Assembly (NCBI GenBank): GCA_913050215.1
Contig: CAJXBG010000014.1
Location: forward strand, 1-54,186
Direction: 5' to 3'
Origin: an uncultured Gammaproteobacteria bacterium
Lineage (GTDB): Bacteria; Pseudomonadota; Gammaproteobacteria; Pseudomonadales; Azotimanducaceae
DNA: 54,186 nt
The notes beneath the pieces are model-generated. The model had not been told where the DNA came from. It did no database searches and was given only the letters and a program-made list of their open reading frames with translations. Positions 29,024-38,392 of the stretch are shown one piece after another. A program made the position numbers and the translations under genes. The first letter of the stretch is position 1; each line of letters starts with the position of its first letter.

Positions 29024-29058
29024 CGCCCGCGTTGTAATTTGCTACGAGCACCACAGAC

Positions 29059-30015
29059 ATGCACAAAGTTTTCATCGACGGTCAGGCAGGCACCACCGGT
29101 CTATTGATTCGAGCACGCTTGGATCAACGGGAAGATATCGACCTGGTCGACATAAATGATACTGAACGCAAAGACGAAAGCATCAAACAAGAGATCATTA
29201 AGTCGTCCGACGTTGTCATCTTGTGTTTACCTGATGATGCCGCAAAAAGATCTGTCGAACTCGCCGAAGATGCGCCGGTAAAATTCATCGACGCGAGTAC
29301 AGCCCATAGAGTCGACCCTTCCTGGAATTTTGGTTTACCCGAGCTCGCCACAGAGCAGCGCCATCAGATTCAAAACAGCAAGCGGGTATCGAATCCTGGC
29401 TGCTGGTCAACTGCTTTTTTGCTCGCGATGCGTCCTCTGATCGATGCGCAGTTGCTGTCCCCAAAATCGGATTTCACCGCGCACGGGGTTTCCGGGTACT
29501 CGGGAGGTGGCCGAACAATGATTGAAGACTATGAAGAACGAGCAACCACACACCCTAATAATCTCTGGTACTCACGCCCATACAGCCTTCAACTGCAACA
29601 TAAACACTTGCCTGAAATGCAGTTGCATGCCGGACTCGCCCGCAAGCCAATGTTTATGCCCTCGGTAGGCCACTTCCATCAGGGAATGCTCGTTAACATT
29701 CCTGTCACCGAGCAGGCAATGGACCGCATTGATAGTCTCGAACAAGTTCACCTGACGCTTCAGGATCGATACAAAGACGAACCTTGCGTAACTGTACATA
29801 AACCTAACACTGATGATTCATTGGAAAAGGGATTTCTTGATCCACAGGGAGCCAACCATACCAATCGAATCGATCTTTTCGTATATGGAAACAGTCACCA
29901 GATGCTGCTGATAGCGCGCCTTGATAACCTTGGGAAAGGGGCGTCTGGCGCGGCTGTACAGAATCTAAACCTGATGCTCGGTGTCGATGAACTCACCGGG
30001 CTTTCACTCTCATAG
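29059..30015 (+). CDS. argC: N-acetyl-gamma-glutamyl-phosphate reductase, type 2
   Basis: NADP-dependent enzyme of arginine synthesis that reduces N-acetylglutamyl phosphate to the semialdehyde. The 318-residue protein is the shorter type 2 form. It has the nucleotide motif DGQAGTTG at residues 8-15, ILCLPDDAAKRSVEL, IDASTAHR, the catalytic Cys in SNPGCWSTAFLLAMRPLI and VSGYSGGGRTM. No other arg genes lie next to it; an aminotransferase gene follows after 26 bases, and the two are probably cotranscribed. Confidence 0.95.
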   Translation: MHKVFIDGQAGTTGLLIRARLDQREDIDLVDINDTERKDESIKQEIIKSSDVVILCLPDDAAKRSVELAEDAPVKFIDASTAHRVDPSWNFGLPELATEQRHQIQNSKRVSNPGCWSTAFLLAMRPLIDAQLLSPKSDFTAHGVSGYSGGGRTMIEDYEERATTHPNNLWYSRPYSLQLQHKHLPEMQLHAGLARKPMFMPSVGHFHQGMLVNIPVTEQAMDRIDSLEQVHLTLQDRYKDEPCVTVHKPNTDDSLEKGFLDPQGANHTNRIDLFVYGNSHQMLLIARLDNLGKGASGAAVQNLNLMLGVDELTGLSLS

Positions 30016-30041
30016 TCTACAATTAATTCAGGAAAAAACTC

Positions 30042-31322
30042 GTGACAACCTCAAATCAGCCGCACAGCTACGGCGCAATGTCTCGAACTGAGCTCGAGGC
30101 GCTTGAAATAACGCTTGTTCAAAAATATGACGAAATCGCCGCGGCTAAGCTGGCACTCGACCTAACCAGAGGGAAACCTTCTTCCGAACAACTGAATCTT
30201 TCCAATGAACTAGACGGCATTTTAAAGGGGCAGTACATTCTTCAAGATGGCACTGACGTCCGAAATTATGGCGGTTTGTTGGGAATACCCGAGGCACGAG
30301 CACTTGGCGCGAGCATTCTGGAAACAAATGCAGATGAGATTCTGGTTGGCGGTAATGCCAGCCTCACCCTCATGCATCAGTATCTGGCCTTTATGCAACC
30401 AATCTGGAAACAAGAATGTCCGGAAGGTGTAAAGTTCATTTGCCCAGTTCCCGGCTACGACAGACATTTCACGCTTTGCGAACACTTCAATATCGAAATG
30501 ATTCCGGTCTCGTTTAATGGGCAAGATCCGGATCTCGATCAAATCGAACGATTAGTTCAACAGGATCCATCAATAAAAGGTATTTGGTGCGTGCCTAAAT
30601 ACTCGAACCCAACCGGCACAACCTATTCAGAAACAGCGGTAAAAAGATTCTCAATGTTACCGAAAATCAGCGGTGATAATTTCAGGATCATGTGGGACAA
30701 CGCCTATGCTGTTCACCACCTAAGCGATGCACCAGATCAATTGGCGAATCTTATGGCGTTGGCGCGTCATCACGACACCAACGACAGCATGGTTCTGTTT
30801 GGCTCCACCTCAAAAGTAACTTTTGCGGGAGCTGGCATTTCTTTTCTTGGCACATCCCGAGAAAAACTTGGTGAATTCGAGCAACACCTTTCGGAGACGA
30901 TGATTGGCTTTGACAAGGTAAACCAACTCCGCCACGTACTATTCCTGAAAGACATGTCAGGCATCGCCCGCCATATGGCAAGGCATGCCGCTTTGTTGAA
31001 ACCTAGATTTGCACTCACAGAGAAGATCCTCAGTAAATACCTAGCTGGCAAGAGAATCGGGGAATGGAGCCGCCCTAATGGTGGTTATTTTGTCTCTTTC
31101 GACGCAATTCCGGGTCAGGCGAAGGAAATTATCACGCTTGCGGCGAATGTTGGTGTTAGACTGACGCCCGCTGGTGCGACTTTTCCCTACGGATTAGACC
31201 CCGAAGACAGAAATATAAGACTGGCACCAACATTTCCAGCACTAGATTCGTTGCAACAAGCCCTCGAAGTCTTCGTAGTGTGTGTTCAATTGGCGTCTGT
31301 TCGCCATTACCTTAAGAGTTAA
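30042..31322 (+). CDS. PLP-dependent aminotransferase, aspartate aminotransferase type Ic-like
   Basis: Fold-type I aminotransferase resembling the distinct aspartate aminotransferase group (type Ic). The 426-residue protein has LTRGKPSSEQL near residue 46, YGGLLGIPEARALGA, NPTGTTYS, IMWDNAYAVHHL and the PLP-binding Lys in FGSTSKVTFAGAG (about residue 255), followed by RLAPTFP near the C terminus. The start is a GTG with CAGGAAAA upstream. Its position behind argC suggests a role in amino acid supply; aspartate/glutamate specificity is an inference. Confidence 0.9.
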   Translation: MTTSNQPHSYGAMSRTELEALEITLVQKYDEIAAAKLALDLTRGKPSSEQLNLSNELDGILKGQYILQDGTDVRNYGGLLGIPEARALGASILETNADEILVGGNASLTLMHQYLAFMQPIWKQECPEGVKFICPVPGYDRHFTLCEHFNIEMIPVSFNGQDPDLDQIERLVQQDPSIKGIWCVPKYSNPTGTTYSETAVKRFSMLPKISGDNFRIMWDNAYAVHHLSDAPDQLANLMALARHHDTNDSMVLFGSTSKVTFAGAGISFLGTSREKLGEFEQHLSETMIGFDKVNQLRHVLFLKDMSGIARHMARHAALLKPRFALTEKILSKYLAGKRIGEWSRPNGGYFVSFDAIPGQAKEIITLAANVGVRLTPAGATFPYGLDPEDRNIRLAPTFPALDSLQQALEVFVVCVQLASVRHYLKS

Positions 31323-31379
31323 CGAGCTGAAATATTCAACTCAGTTGCTTTTTCATTCGAGTGTGAAACAACAAACGAT

Positions 31380-32825
31380 ATGAGTTTTTTAAAAAAGCTA
31401 TTCAGTCGCAACAGTCGTGAAGAACAATCCGCAGAATCGGAGGTTCCATCGAACCAGCCTGCTTCAAACAACAAGAAGCAAAATAAGACACAGGGCAAAA
31501 AAAACGCCGGCCAGAGTAAATCAAAAAAATCATCACGCAAAGAGAAGCCACCAGAGGTCATATCTTTGCCGGAAGACTTTGCTGTTCTGGATCTGCCACT
31601 CCCTTTGCAGCAAGCAATTCAGAAGCTTGGCTTTCAAAGTTGCACACCTGTTCAAAACGAGGTCTTACCGCACTCATTAGATGGTTCAGACATCATTGCG
31701 CAGGCTCAAACTGGGACAGGAAAAACCGCGGCCTTCCTTTTATCAGTGATTACTTATCACATTGAAAATCCCGAACATGAAAAACGCCCCCCTGGCACAC
31801 CTTTCTCATTGGTGATTGCACCCACGCGGGAGCTTGTCATGCAAATCGCCAGTGATGCGGAACAATTATCTGAGTATGCGGATTTTGACGTTGTCGCGAC
31901 CGTGGGTGGAATCGACTACGAAAAGCAGAAGAAGCAATTGCTCAACAATGTCGATTTGGTTATTGCGACACCTGGCCGACTACTCGACTTCTGCCGCTCT
32001 CGGGTGATTGATCTTTCTAAGGTTGAGATGCTGATCATAGACGAAGCCGACCGGATGTTAAGCATGGGATTCATACCTGATGTGAAAGCCATTATCCAAA
32101 GAACACCAAAGAAGCAAAACCGGCAAACGCAGTTATTTAGCGCAACTTTCAGCGAAGATATAAAGAGGCTCTCCGCGACTTGGACGCTGGACCCCGTAAG
32201 AATTGAAATAGCACCCGACCAGATTGCCGTCGACTCCGTCGAACAGTTGGTGTACCTGACCTCTGCGGATCAAAAATATACCGTTCTGTACAATCTGATT
32301 ATGAGCGGCGATGTTGATCGAATCATTGTTTTCGTCAATCGACGAGACGAAACCAGAATGCTTGAGGAAAAACTTAATCGGCATAATATTAACTCTGGCC
32401 TGCTCACGGGCGAGGTACCTCAGAAAAAACGCATAAGTACGCTAGACAAGTTCAAGTCAGGAGAAATTAAAGTCCTTGTGGCGACGGATGTCGCAGGCCG
32501 AGGCATTCACGTGGACGGCATTTCTCATGTTGTAAACTACAACCTGCCGGAAGACTCAGAGGACTATGTTCACCGAATTGGCAGAACCGGCAGAGCGGGC
32601 GCTGACGGCGTATCTATTAGTCTCGCATGTGAAGATGACTCTTTTATGCTTCCCAACATCGAAGCATTGTTAGGTGATGCGCTGAAGTGCCTTCAGCCTC
32701 CCGAAGCGTTACTTGTGCAACCACCTCCCTATTCAAAACCACCTCGTCCAAAAGCACCAAGAAGTGACAACAGCAGAAGAGGGGGTAATGACCGAGGGAA
32801 CAGGCACAGACAACGAAGCAGGTAG
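31380..32825 (+). CDS. rhlB: DEAD-box ATP-dependent RNA helicase RhlB-like
   Basis: RNA helicase that in E. coli works with the degradosome. The 481-residue protein has a basic low-complexity N-terminal extension (about residues 1-60, rich in Lys, Ser, Asn), then all helicase motifs: Q motif CTPVQNEVLP, motif I AQTGTGKT, Ia PTRELVMQ, Ib TPGRLLDF, II DEAD, III SAT, IV IVFVNRRDE, V ATDVAGRGIHV and VI HRIGRTGRAG. The tail is Pro/Arg-rich. RhlB with an N-terminal extension is typical of Pseudomonas relatives. No clear ribosome binding site precedes the ATG. Confidence 0.92.
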   Translation: MSFLKKLFSRNSREEQSAESEVPSNQPASNNKKQNKTQGKKNAGQSKSKKSSRKEKPPEVISLPEDFAVLDLPLPLQQAIQKLGFQSCTPVQNEVLPHSLDGSDIIAQAQTGTGKTAAFLLSVITYHIENPEHEKRPPGTPFSLVIAPTRELVMQIASDAEQLSEYADFDVVATVGGIDYEKQKKQLLNNVDLVIATPGRLLDFCRSRVIDLSKVEMLIIDEADRMLSMGFIPDVKAIIQRTPKKQNRQTQLFSATFSEDIKRLSATWTLDPVRIEIAPDQIAVDSVEQLVYLTSADQKYTVLYNLIMSGDVDRIIVFVNRRDETRMLEEKLNRHNINSGLLTGEVPQKKRISTLDKFKSGEIKVLVATDVAGRGIHVDGISHVVNYNLPEDSEDYVHRIGRTGRAGADGVSISLACEDDSFMLPNIEALLGDALKCLQPPEALLVQPPPYSKPPRPKAPRSDNSRRGGNDRGNRHRQRSR

Positions 32826-33242
32826 CACCGTTGCTTGTCCTAGTGATGCTTCAAGTTTTGTGCGTCACCGTAACACTGAAGGAGAATCTAACGGCCTTTT
32901 ACACACTGGTCAGCGCCAACCCGTCAATCCCTGAACTGGTTCGGGCTTGCCCCGCTCGGAACTTCAAACAGCTTAACTTCGGCTTGTCGTGACAACATCA
33001 AATACTTCGGATAAACCGACAACAGCTACGCCTCTCTGACGTCTCACTGTGCGCTTAGAAAGTCCGACTTCACTAACATCGGTTGATTCGAGCCGAGACG
33101 TTTATAATCCTGAGGGTAAATCAGACCCAGTTTAGCGCACAAATAGCCGGTAGACGCTGTATGGAATCAGGCAGACGCTACCTAATTTCTGATTAATTTA
33201 ATTACCATAGACGACAAACCTCAAACTGCACGTATAAAAGGT
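32826..33242. other. Intergenic region, no gene seen
   Basis: About 415 bases between rhlB and the membrane-anchored coiled-coil gene. Short imperfect hairpins are present near 32935-32965, without a T run. No supported coding frame or RNA gene. Confidence 0.45.
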
Positions 33243-34448
33243 ATGATTAAAAACTTCATCATCATTGCCTCCGTCACAGCCAACTTCAGTTTTTTGTTCT
33301 ATTTCTACAAAAACTTTAACGATGGCGTGTCGACGTATTCCAAACCTGAGCTGTCCCCTGCATCTACAATGTCGACGACGCTACTTTCCGAAGACAACGT
33401 GATTCAGACGCCTTCTGCCATAGCACCGGACTTAAAGATCGCGTCGGCAGGCACAGTCGCACTCCCTGAAGTCTGGGAAAGTGAAAACTATGCAGACTTG
33501 GCTGATCTGCTGCGATCGCAATCCTACCCTGAGGACCTCGTCAGGCAAATCGTTTTAGCCACTATCTCTCGCGACCAGCTTCTTTCCACCCAAGCGCGTG
33601 ACCCAGCTCCTTACTGGCTTGAAACAAAAACTGATCAGTCTGCCAGCGACCTTATGTTGAACGAACTGGCAAACAAGCGACTCATGCTCGTTAGCATATT
33701 CGGCGCCGACATCATTCAAGACCCACTATTCGAAACTCTGTTCAAACCTTTGAATGACTCGCTATCCTTTCTAGACTCTGACAAACAGATCGCTGTTGAC
33801 GAAACTCGCAAGCGCGCCAGCATGTCAGCCCTTCAACGTTCGCGGGGCGGCTTTATCACTGAAATGAGGGATGACAGGTTCCGCGAGGCAGAGGAGCTTG
33901 AGGCTTCCCTGCGAGCAATACTCACCGCAGATGAGTTTACTGAATATGAATTACGCGAATCCAGACTTGCGGCTCGCATGACGGAGACGATGGCAACCTT
34001 TGATTACTCGGAACTAGAATTCAGGGACATTTTTACGATAAGGCGTAACAACGAAGGCAGCGAGTTCACCAAACTCAAGGACCGTCAATCTTATCGAGAG
34101 AGGCGAACAGCAAGCAACGAAGAAATCAAAAACTACCTCGGAGATCAACGGTATAAAGAGTTTGAGCGGTCTCAGGATCCAGCTTATAGATCTCTGCTTA
34201 CAATTGGTGAGCGCTACGGTAACACGACAAGTGAAATTACCGAGGTCTACGAAATTTCGCGAGCTACAGAAACAGAGGTCTCCGAGATAAGATCAGACAA
34301 ATCCCTCACCCGGAACCAGCGCAGCGAAATGATTGAGGAAACAAGAAGCCGTGCTATGGAGGAAATCACCAAAATCGCGGGAGAGCAGTCCGCTAAATCT
34401 ATCGAAAGTAATGCCAATAGATTCAGAAGATTTCGCGGAAGTCATTAA
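33243..34448 (+). CDS. Unrecognised membrane-anchored helical protein
   Basis: I cannot assign a family. The 401-residue protein has one N-terminal transmembrane segment (residues 4-22, IIIASVTANFSFLFYFY) and no further hydrophobic stretch, so the bulk is probably periplasmic. After a Ser/Thr-rich linker (about 25-75) it is charged and helical. ILTADEFTEYELRESRLAARM near residues 232-252 and LGDQRYKEFERSQDPAYRSLL near 298-318 look like conserved core motifs; the C terminus is rich in Glu and Arg and likely a coiled coil. Codon use looks like that of its neighbours. It seems to be a single gene. Confidence 0.75.
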   Translation: MIKNFIIIASVTANFSFLFYFYKNFNDGVSTYSKPELSPASTMSTTLLSEDNVIQTPSAIAPDLKIASAGTVALPEVWESENYADLADLLRSQSYPEDLVRQIVLATISRDQLLSTQARDPAPYWLETKTDQSASDLMLNELANKRLMLVSIFGADIIQDPLFETLFKPLNDSLSFLDSDKQIAVDETRKRASMSALQRSRGGFITEMRDDRFREAEELEASLRAILTADEFTEYELRESRLAARMTETMATFDYSELEFRDIFTIRRNNEGSEFTKLKDRQSYRERRTASNEEIKNYLGDQRYKEFERSQDPAYRSLLTIGERYGNTTSEITEVYEISRATETEVSEIRSDKSLTRNQRSEMIEETRSRAMEEITKIAGEQSAKSIESNANRFRRFRGSH

Positions 34449-34545
34449 AGCTGCTGTAAGCAATACCAGCGCTCAAATTTGATCGCGCATTGATTCATGA
34501 CTCAAGTTATCGCAAGATTCTTTTTTCGATTGGATAGCACTCAAC

Positions 34546-34932
34546 ATGAATCACCCTCAAAAAGCTGAATCGCTCAATGTCTTTGGACGCGAACTCACAC
34601 CCTGCAGTATCGACCCTCTCACCGGCTTCTTTCGCGATGGCTGCTGCAACACCTGCGAGCAAGATGTTGGCTCCCATACGGTTTGTATCGAGGTGACCAA
34701 TGATTTTCTGGAGTACTCACGCTTCGCAGGTAACGACCTTTCCACACCACACCCCGAATTCGGCTTTTCCGGATTGAACGAAGGGGACCGGTGGTGCCTT
34801 TGCGCCGGTCGATGGCTTGAAGCACACGAAAAAGGGATGGCACCTAAAGTCGTACTGGAGAACACCCATCAAAAAGCGCTGGAGATAATCCCACTCGCAT
34901 TGCTGAAGCAGCACGCAGTCAGAGTAAACTAG
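34546..34932 (+). CDS. DUF2237 family protein
   Basis: Conserved protein of unknown function. The 128-residue sequence has the family pattern: NVFGRELTPCSIDPLTGFFRDG, CCNTCEQDVGSHTVC, GNDLSTPHPEFGFSGL and GDRWCLCAGRWLEAHEKGMAP, with several conserved Cys, His and Trp residues suggesting metal binding or a redox site. It lies 33 bases before the halohydrin dehalogenase gene and may be the first gene of that operon, though DUF2237 genes occur in many contexts. Confidence 0.9.
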   Translation: MNHPQKAESLNVFGRELTPCSIDPLTGFFRDGCCNTCEQDVGSHTVCIEVTNDFLEYSRFAGNDLSTPHPEFGFSGLNEGDRWCLCAGRWLEAHEKGMAPKVVLENTHQKALEIIPLALLKQHAVRVN

Positions 34933-34965
34933 TGACATCACCGCCGGCCAGACAGGAAAAACGTA

Positions 34966-35652
34966 ATGAATGATCGACTAGCAGATAAAAAAGTACTGGT
35001 GACGCAAAGCGATGACTATATGGGTCCCGGGATCGAGGCATTGTTCCAAAACGAAGGCGCAAAGGTTATCGCTATTCCGGGTGTTGTCCCTACCGGAGAC
35101 AAGTTTAACGACTACGTAAATACCGCAGGTGGCCCCTTTGATATCGTCGTAGCGAATCTGGCACATGCACCCTGTAACGGGCCCACCGCTAACATCGACA
35201 ACAACGATTGGCGAGGCATGTTTGATACGATGGTTGAGCCGCTTATGTGTCTTGTGCGGCACTATGCGCCAATAATGGCTTCCGCAGGACAAGGAAAAAT
35301 CGTCGCTATTACAAGCGCTGCACCGCTGCGGGGCATACCTGGTTCAACCGCATACTGTTCAGCCCGCGGCGCACAAAACGCATTTGTCAGAGCCAGCGGG
35401 CTTGAATTTGCACCAACAAATGTCCAAATAAATGCCGTGGCTCAGAATTATGTGAGTAATCCTGTGTACTTTCCTGAGGAACTTGTTAGTACTGAAAAAT
35501 TCCAGAATCATCTCAAGAGGAATGTACCAAGGGGGCGTGTAGCCAAAACAAGCGAGTCGGCGGAACTCGCGCTCTTTCTTGCTTCCGACAAAAGTGATTT
35601 TATTGTTGGGCAGGTGATTCCCTTTTCAGGTGGCTGGGCAACAAACACCTGA
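34966..35652 (+). CDS. Halohydrin dehalogenase (SDR-like)
   Basis: Predicted cofactor-free enzyme that converts vicinal haloalcohols to epoxides with release of halide, and the reverse with nucleophiles. The 228-residue protein has an SDR fold, but the dinucleotide glycine motif is replaced by T13-X4-Y18-X-G20 (TQSDDYMG), and the catalytic set is S117, Y130, R134 with Arg instead of the SDR Lys (S-X12-Y-X3-R). These are the two published sequence marks of halohydrin dehalogenases. The NYVSNPVYFP loop and C-terminal GQVIPFSGGW also resemble the HheD/HheG-type members as I recall them. AGGAA precedes the ATG; GNAT and sulfotransferase genes follow. The natural substrate is unknown. Confidence 0.85.
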   Translation: MNDRLADKKVLVTQSDDYMGPGIEALFQNEGAKVIAIPGVVPTGDKFNDYVNTAGGPFDIVVANLAHAPCNGPTANIDNNDWRGMFDTMVEPLMCLVRHYAPIMASAGQGKIVAITSAAPLRGIPGSTAYCSARGAQNAFVRASGLEFAPTNVQINAVAQNYVSNPVYFPEELVSTEKFQNHLKRNVPRGRVAKTSESAELALFLASDKSDFIVGQVIPFSGGWATNT

Positions 35653-35694
35653 GTATCAAGCTTACTAATTTTTGATTTTCCATCAAGAGCACTC

Positions 35695-36246
35695 ATGAGA
35701 AAAAAGATAAAAGTCTGGCATATGGAAATCACTGATGCCAACAAGATTCCCGGGGCACACGATTCTCCAAAACGCCCGTACGAGTTAAAAAAGCTTAACC
35801 ACAACCTACCTGAATTCCATCGATTCCTTTATTTAGCTGTTGGCGCAAAATGGTGCTGGTATATGCGTCTCGCTTGGAGTTACCAACAGTGGTTAGAGTT
35901 TCTCTCTCATTCTGACATCTCTACCTGGGTCGCTTATCTTGACGGAACACCGATCGGATACTTTGAGCTTAAAAATCACAGAGACGGCAATGTTAAAATT
36001 GCATATTTTGGATTAATTGGTGAGTTTATCGGTCGGGGATATGGTAGAAACCTGCTCGAAGATGCCATCCGCACAGCCTGGACACAGGGGGGTAAGCGGG
36101 TCTCGCTACACACCTGCACACTTGATCATCCGCAGGCACTTACCAACTATCTTGCCCGTGGTTTCAAAGTTTTTAAAGAAGAAGAGTTCGAAGATAATAT
36201 ACCGGATGAAAAAATCCAACCCTGGCCTCAGGCACAGAAAAACTAA
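35695..36246 (+). CDS. GNAT family N-acetyltransferase
   Basis: Acyl-CoA dependent acyltransferase of the GNAT fold. The 183-residue protein has the acetyl-CoA pyrophosphate loop near EFIGRGYGRNLLEDAI (R/Q-X2-G-X-G/A type, about residues 110-125), strand 4 IAYFGLIGEF before it, and a C-terminal LDHPQALTNYLARGFKVF that is the usual end of the fold. The acceptor is unknown. It starts 42 bases after the halohydrin dehalogenase and overlaps the sulfotransferase start by one base (TAATG). Confidence 0.9.
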   Translation: MRKKIKVWHMEITDANKIPGAHDSPKRPYELKKLNHNLPEFHRFLYLAVGAKWCWYMRLAWSYQQWLEFLSHSDISTWVAYLDGTPIGYFELKNHRDGNVKIAYFGLIGEFIGRGYGRNLLEDAIRTAWTQGGKRVSLHTCTLDHPQALTNYLARGFKVFKEEEFEDNIPDEKIQPWPQAQKN

Positions 36247-37034
36247 TGCCTACAGCACCCACAACCGACTCTACAATACGCCTGCACGTCACAGGCTGCC
36301 TCAGAAGTGGCACAACATTGATGACGGAAATGCTGGCCGCATGTTTTGATTACACCCAACGTTGCGAACATGAACAATCCATTTTCCAGCCAATCGAACA
36401 AACTACAGGCCTTTATCTCAGCAAAAAGCCATCAGATATCACTCATATGCAACGCATTTTTATGAGTGACCCTAATCTCTATGTCATTTACATGCTTAGA
36501 GATCCTCGCTCGGTGATAACCAGTATTCATCCGTCCAAGTCTGACGTCTATTTCGCCAGTTTCGAACGTTGGCAACGATACGAAAGCGCCGCCAGACCAC
36601 TACAGAATCATCCGAGGTTCCTTCAAGTCAGATACGAGTCCCTGATCAGGGATCCAGATGAAGAACAAAAAAAAATAGTGAACGCGTTTGATTTTCTCAC
36701 GCAGCGACATTTGTTTTCGAACTTCGATAAACACGCGAATGCTTCAAAGAAGGCCGAAATTTCGCTGAAGGGTTTGCGTCCCATCTCAAATCAAAATGTG
36801 GCTTCCTGGAGAGAACATTTACCGCGGTTAGCTTTTCAGCTCGCAAATTACCCACAACTGAAACGAATCGTTCGAGACTATGGATATGAAGAAGACGACG
36901 ATTGGCTAAAAGCCCTCGAGGGCGTCACGCCACGGACGCAATCGTACGGCGAATCTCGACCACCTGTGTGGCAAAGAATGGAAACTAAACTACGATACCG
37001 ATTAAAAAGCAGACGATACCTTAAAAACAGATAA
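36246..37034 (+). CDS. Sulfotransferase family protein
   Basis: Predicted PAPS-dependent sulfotransferase. The 262-residue protein has the 5'-phosphosulfate loop TGCLRSGTTLMTEML (about residues 16-30) and the 3'-phosphate motif YMLRDPRSVITS (about 80-91), followed by VRYESLIRDPDEEQKKI. These are the P-loop motifs of sulfotransferases; the C-terminal 40 residues are basic. The acceptor is not predictable. It is the last gene of the DUF2237/halohydrin dehalogenase/GNAT unit and converges on the TRAP genes with only 8 bases between stops. Confidence 0.85.
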   Translation: MPTAPTTDSTIRLHVTGCLRSGTTLMTEMLAACFDYTQRCEHEQSIFQPIEQTTGLYLSKKPSDITHMQRIFMSDPNLYVIYMLRDPRSVITSIHPSKSDVYFASFERWQRYESAARPLQNHPRFLQVRYESLIRDPDEEQKKIVNAFDFLTQRHLFSNFDKHANASKKAEISLKGLRPISNQNVASWREHLPRLAFQLANYPQLKRIVRDYGYEEDDDWLKALEGVTPRTQSYGESRPPVWQRMETKLRYRLKSRRYLKNR

Positions 37035-37042
37035 CAACTCGC

Positions 37043-38392
37043 CTAAACCGAAAGCGAAGGCAGCCAAGTCACGATACCCTGCCAATAAAAAATCATACAG
37101 AGGCCAATTACCTGAAGAACAATAAAAGGAATGACGCCTCGATAGATCGTGGAAACCGGCATGCTCTTTGGCGCAACCCCTTTCACATAGAAGATCGAAA
37201 ATCCCACCGGCGGTGTCAGGAAAGATGTTTGCAAACAGACAGCAAACAAAACCGTAAACCAGACCAGATTGAAATCAAGGTCCACCACAACAGGACTTAC
37301 GAGGGGCAAAACAATCAACGTGATTTCAATCCAATCCAGAAAGAAGCCAAGAATAAACGTGAAAAACAATATGGCGATAATGACCCCGACTGGTTCGAAA
37401 GGCAGGCCTTTTAACAATCCTTCTATTAGCTCGTCCCCCCCCAGTCCACGCAACACGAGAGAGTAAGCAGTTGCACCCAAAAAGATGGCAAATATGTAAG
37501 CAGTCGTTTTTGTTGTTTCCTGAATTACGTGGCGAAAAACTCCTAGATTCAACTGATTGTTGAACCATGCTAGCGCAGTGGCACCAAATGCACCTACGCC
37601 CGCAGCTTCTGTTGGTGTTGCGATGCCAAAAAATATGGAACCGAGCACCGTGATGATTAAACCCGCCGGAGGCAAAACGGCAAAGAATACGTCAATCAGA
37701 ATTGCGAGGTTGATTTTCTCCCGGTCAGCTGGCACCGGGGCGACTTCCGGACGAAACCATGCGTAAATGATGATATACGCGACAAATAACGCGCCCAATA
37801 ACAATCCTGGAAAAAGCGCCCCAAGAAAAAGGTCTCCAACCGGCATTGCCAATCTGTCTGCCATCAGCACAAGCATAATACTTGGAGGAATGAGTATTCC
37901 CAGTGTGCCAACCGCACAGACAGTTCCTACCGCCAACTCAGGCTGATAATTCAATTTCTCCATTTGAGGTAATCCGAGGAGCGCCAACAACACAACAGAG
38001 GCACCAATAATCCCCGTAGAAGCAGCTAACAGAATGCCAATAAATGCTACCGAAAGTGCCATCCCTCCTCTGACGCCACCGAACAATCGTGAAAAATTTG
38101 TCATCAAACGACGCGCCACACCGGACCGATCAAGCATCAGCCCCATGAAAATAAACATGGGTAATGCCACAAGTACCCAATTGTTCATTACATCCCAAAT
38201 TCTATCCACCACAAGGGAGCTGTAATCCCAATCGATCGCTACTGGCAGGCCAAAATCAATCTTCAGAATAATGCCGATGGCCGTAAAGAGTACCGCTAGG
38301 CCACCCAGCACCCAAGCAACGGGAAAACCAGTAAAAATCAGCAATATGAAGGAGATAAACATCGCTATGGACAGATAATCACCGACCGACAT
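37043..38392 (-). CDS. TRAP transporter large permease (DctM family)
   Basis: Large membrane subunit of a sodium-driven TRAP uptake system. I start it at the ATG at 38392, which has AGGAG 8 bases upstream; an earlier ATG at 38410 is in frame but less well placed. The 449-residue protein has about 12 hydrophobic helices, with typical stretches VALPMFIFMGLMLDRSGVA, GTLGILIPPSIMLVLMAD and GIATPTEAAGVGAFGA. The start overlaps the end of the small permease gene by 14 bases, so they are coupled. Confidence 0.94.
   Translation of the reverse strand: MSVGDYLSIAMFISFILLIFTGFPVAWVLGGLAVLFTAIGIILKIDFGLPVAIDWDYSSLVVDRIWDVMNNWVLVALPMFIFMGLMLDRSGVARRLMTNFSRLFGGVRGGMALSVAFIGILLAASTGIIGASVVLLALLGLPQMEKLNYQPELAVGTVCAVGTLGILIPPSIMLVLMADRLAMPVGDLFLGALFPGLLLGALFVAYIIIYAWFRPEVAPVPADREKINLAILIDVFFAVLPPAGLIITVLGSIFFGIATPTEAAGVGAFGATALAWFNNQLNLGVFRHVIQETTKTTAYIFAIFLGATAYSLVLRGLGGDELIEGLLKGLPFEPVGVIIAILFFTFILGFFLDWIEITLIVLPLVSPVVVDLDFNLVWFTVLFAVCLQTSFLTPPVGFSIFYVKGVAPKSMPVSTIYRGVIPFIVLQVIGLCMIFYWQGIVTWLPSLSV

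Noticed and set aside
34966-35652. Reading this gene as an ordinary SDR or enoyl-ACP reductase
   Set aside because: The glycine-rich NAD motif is absent and the catalytic Lys is Arg; both features point to halohydrin dehalogenase.
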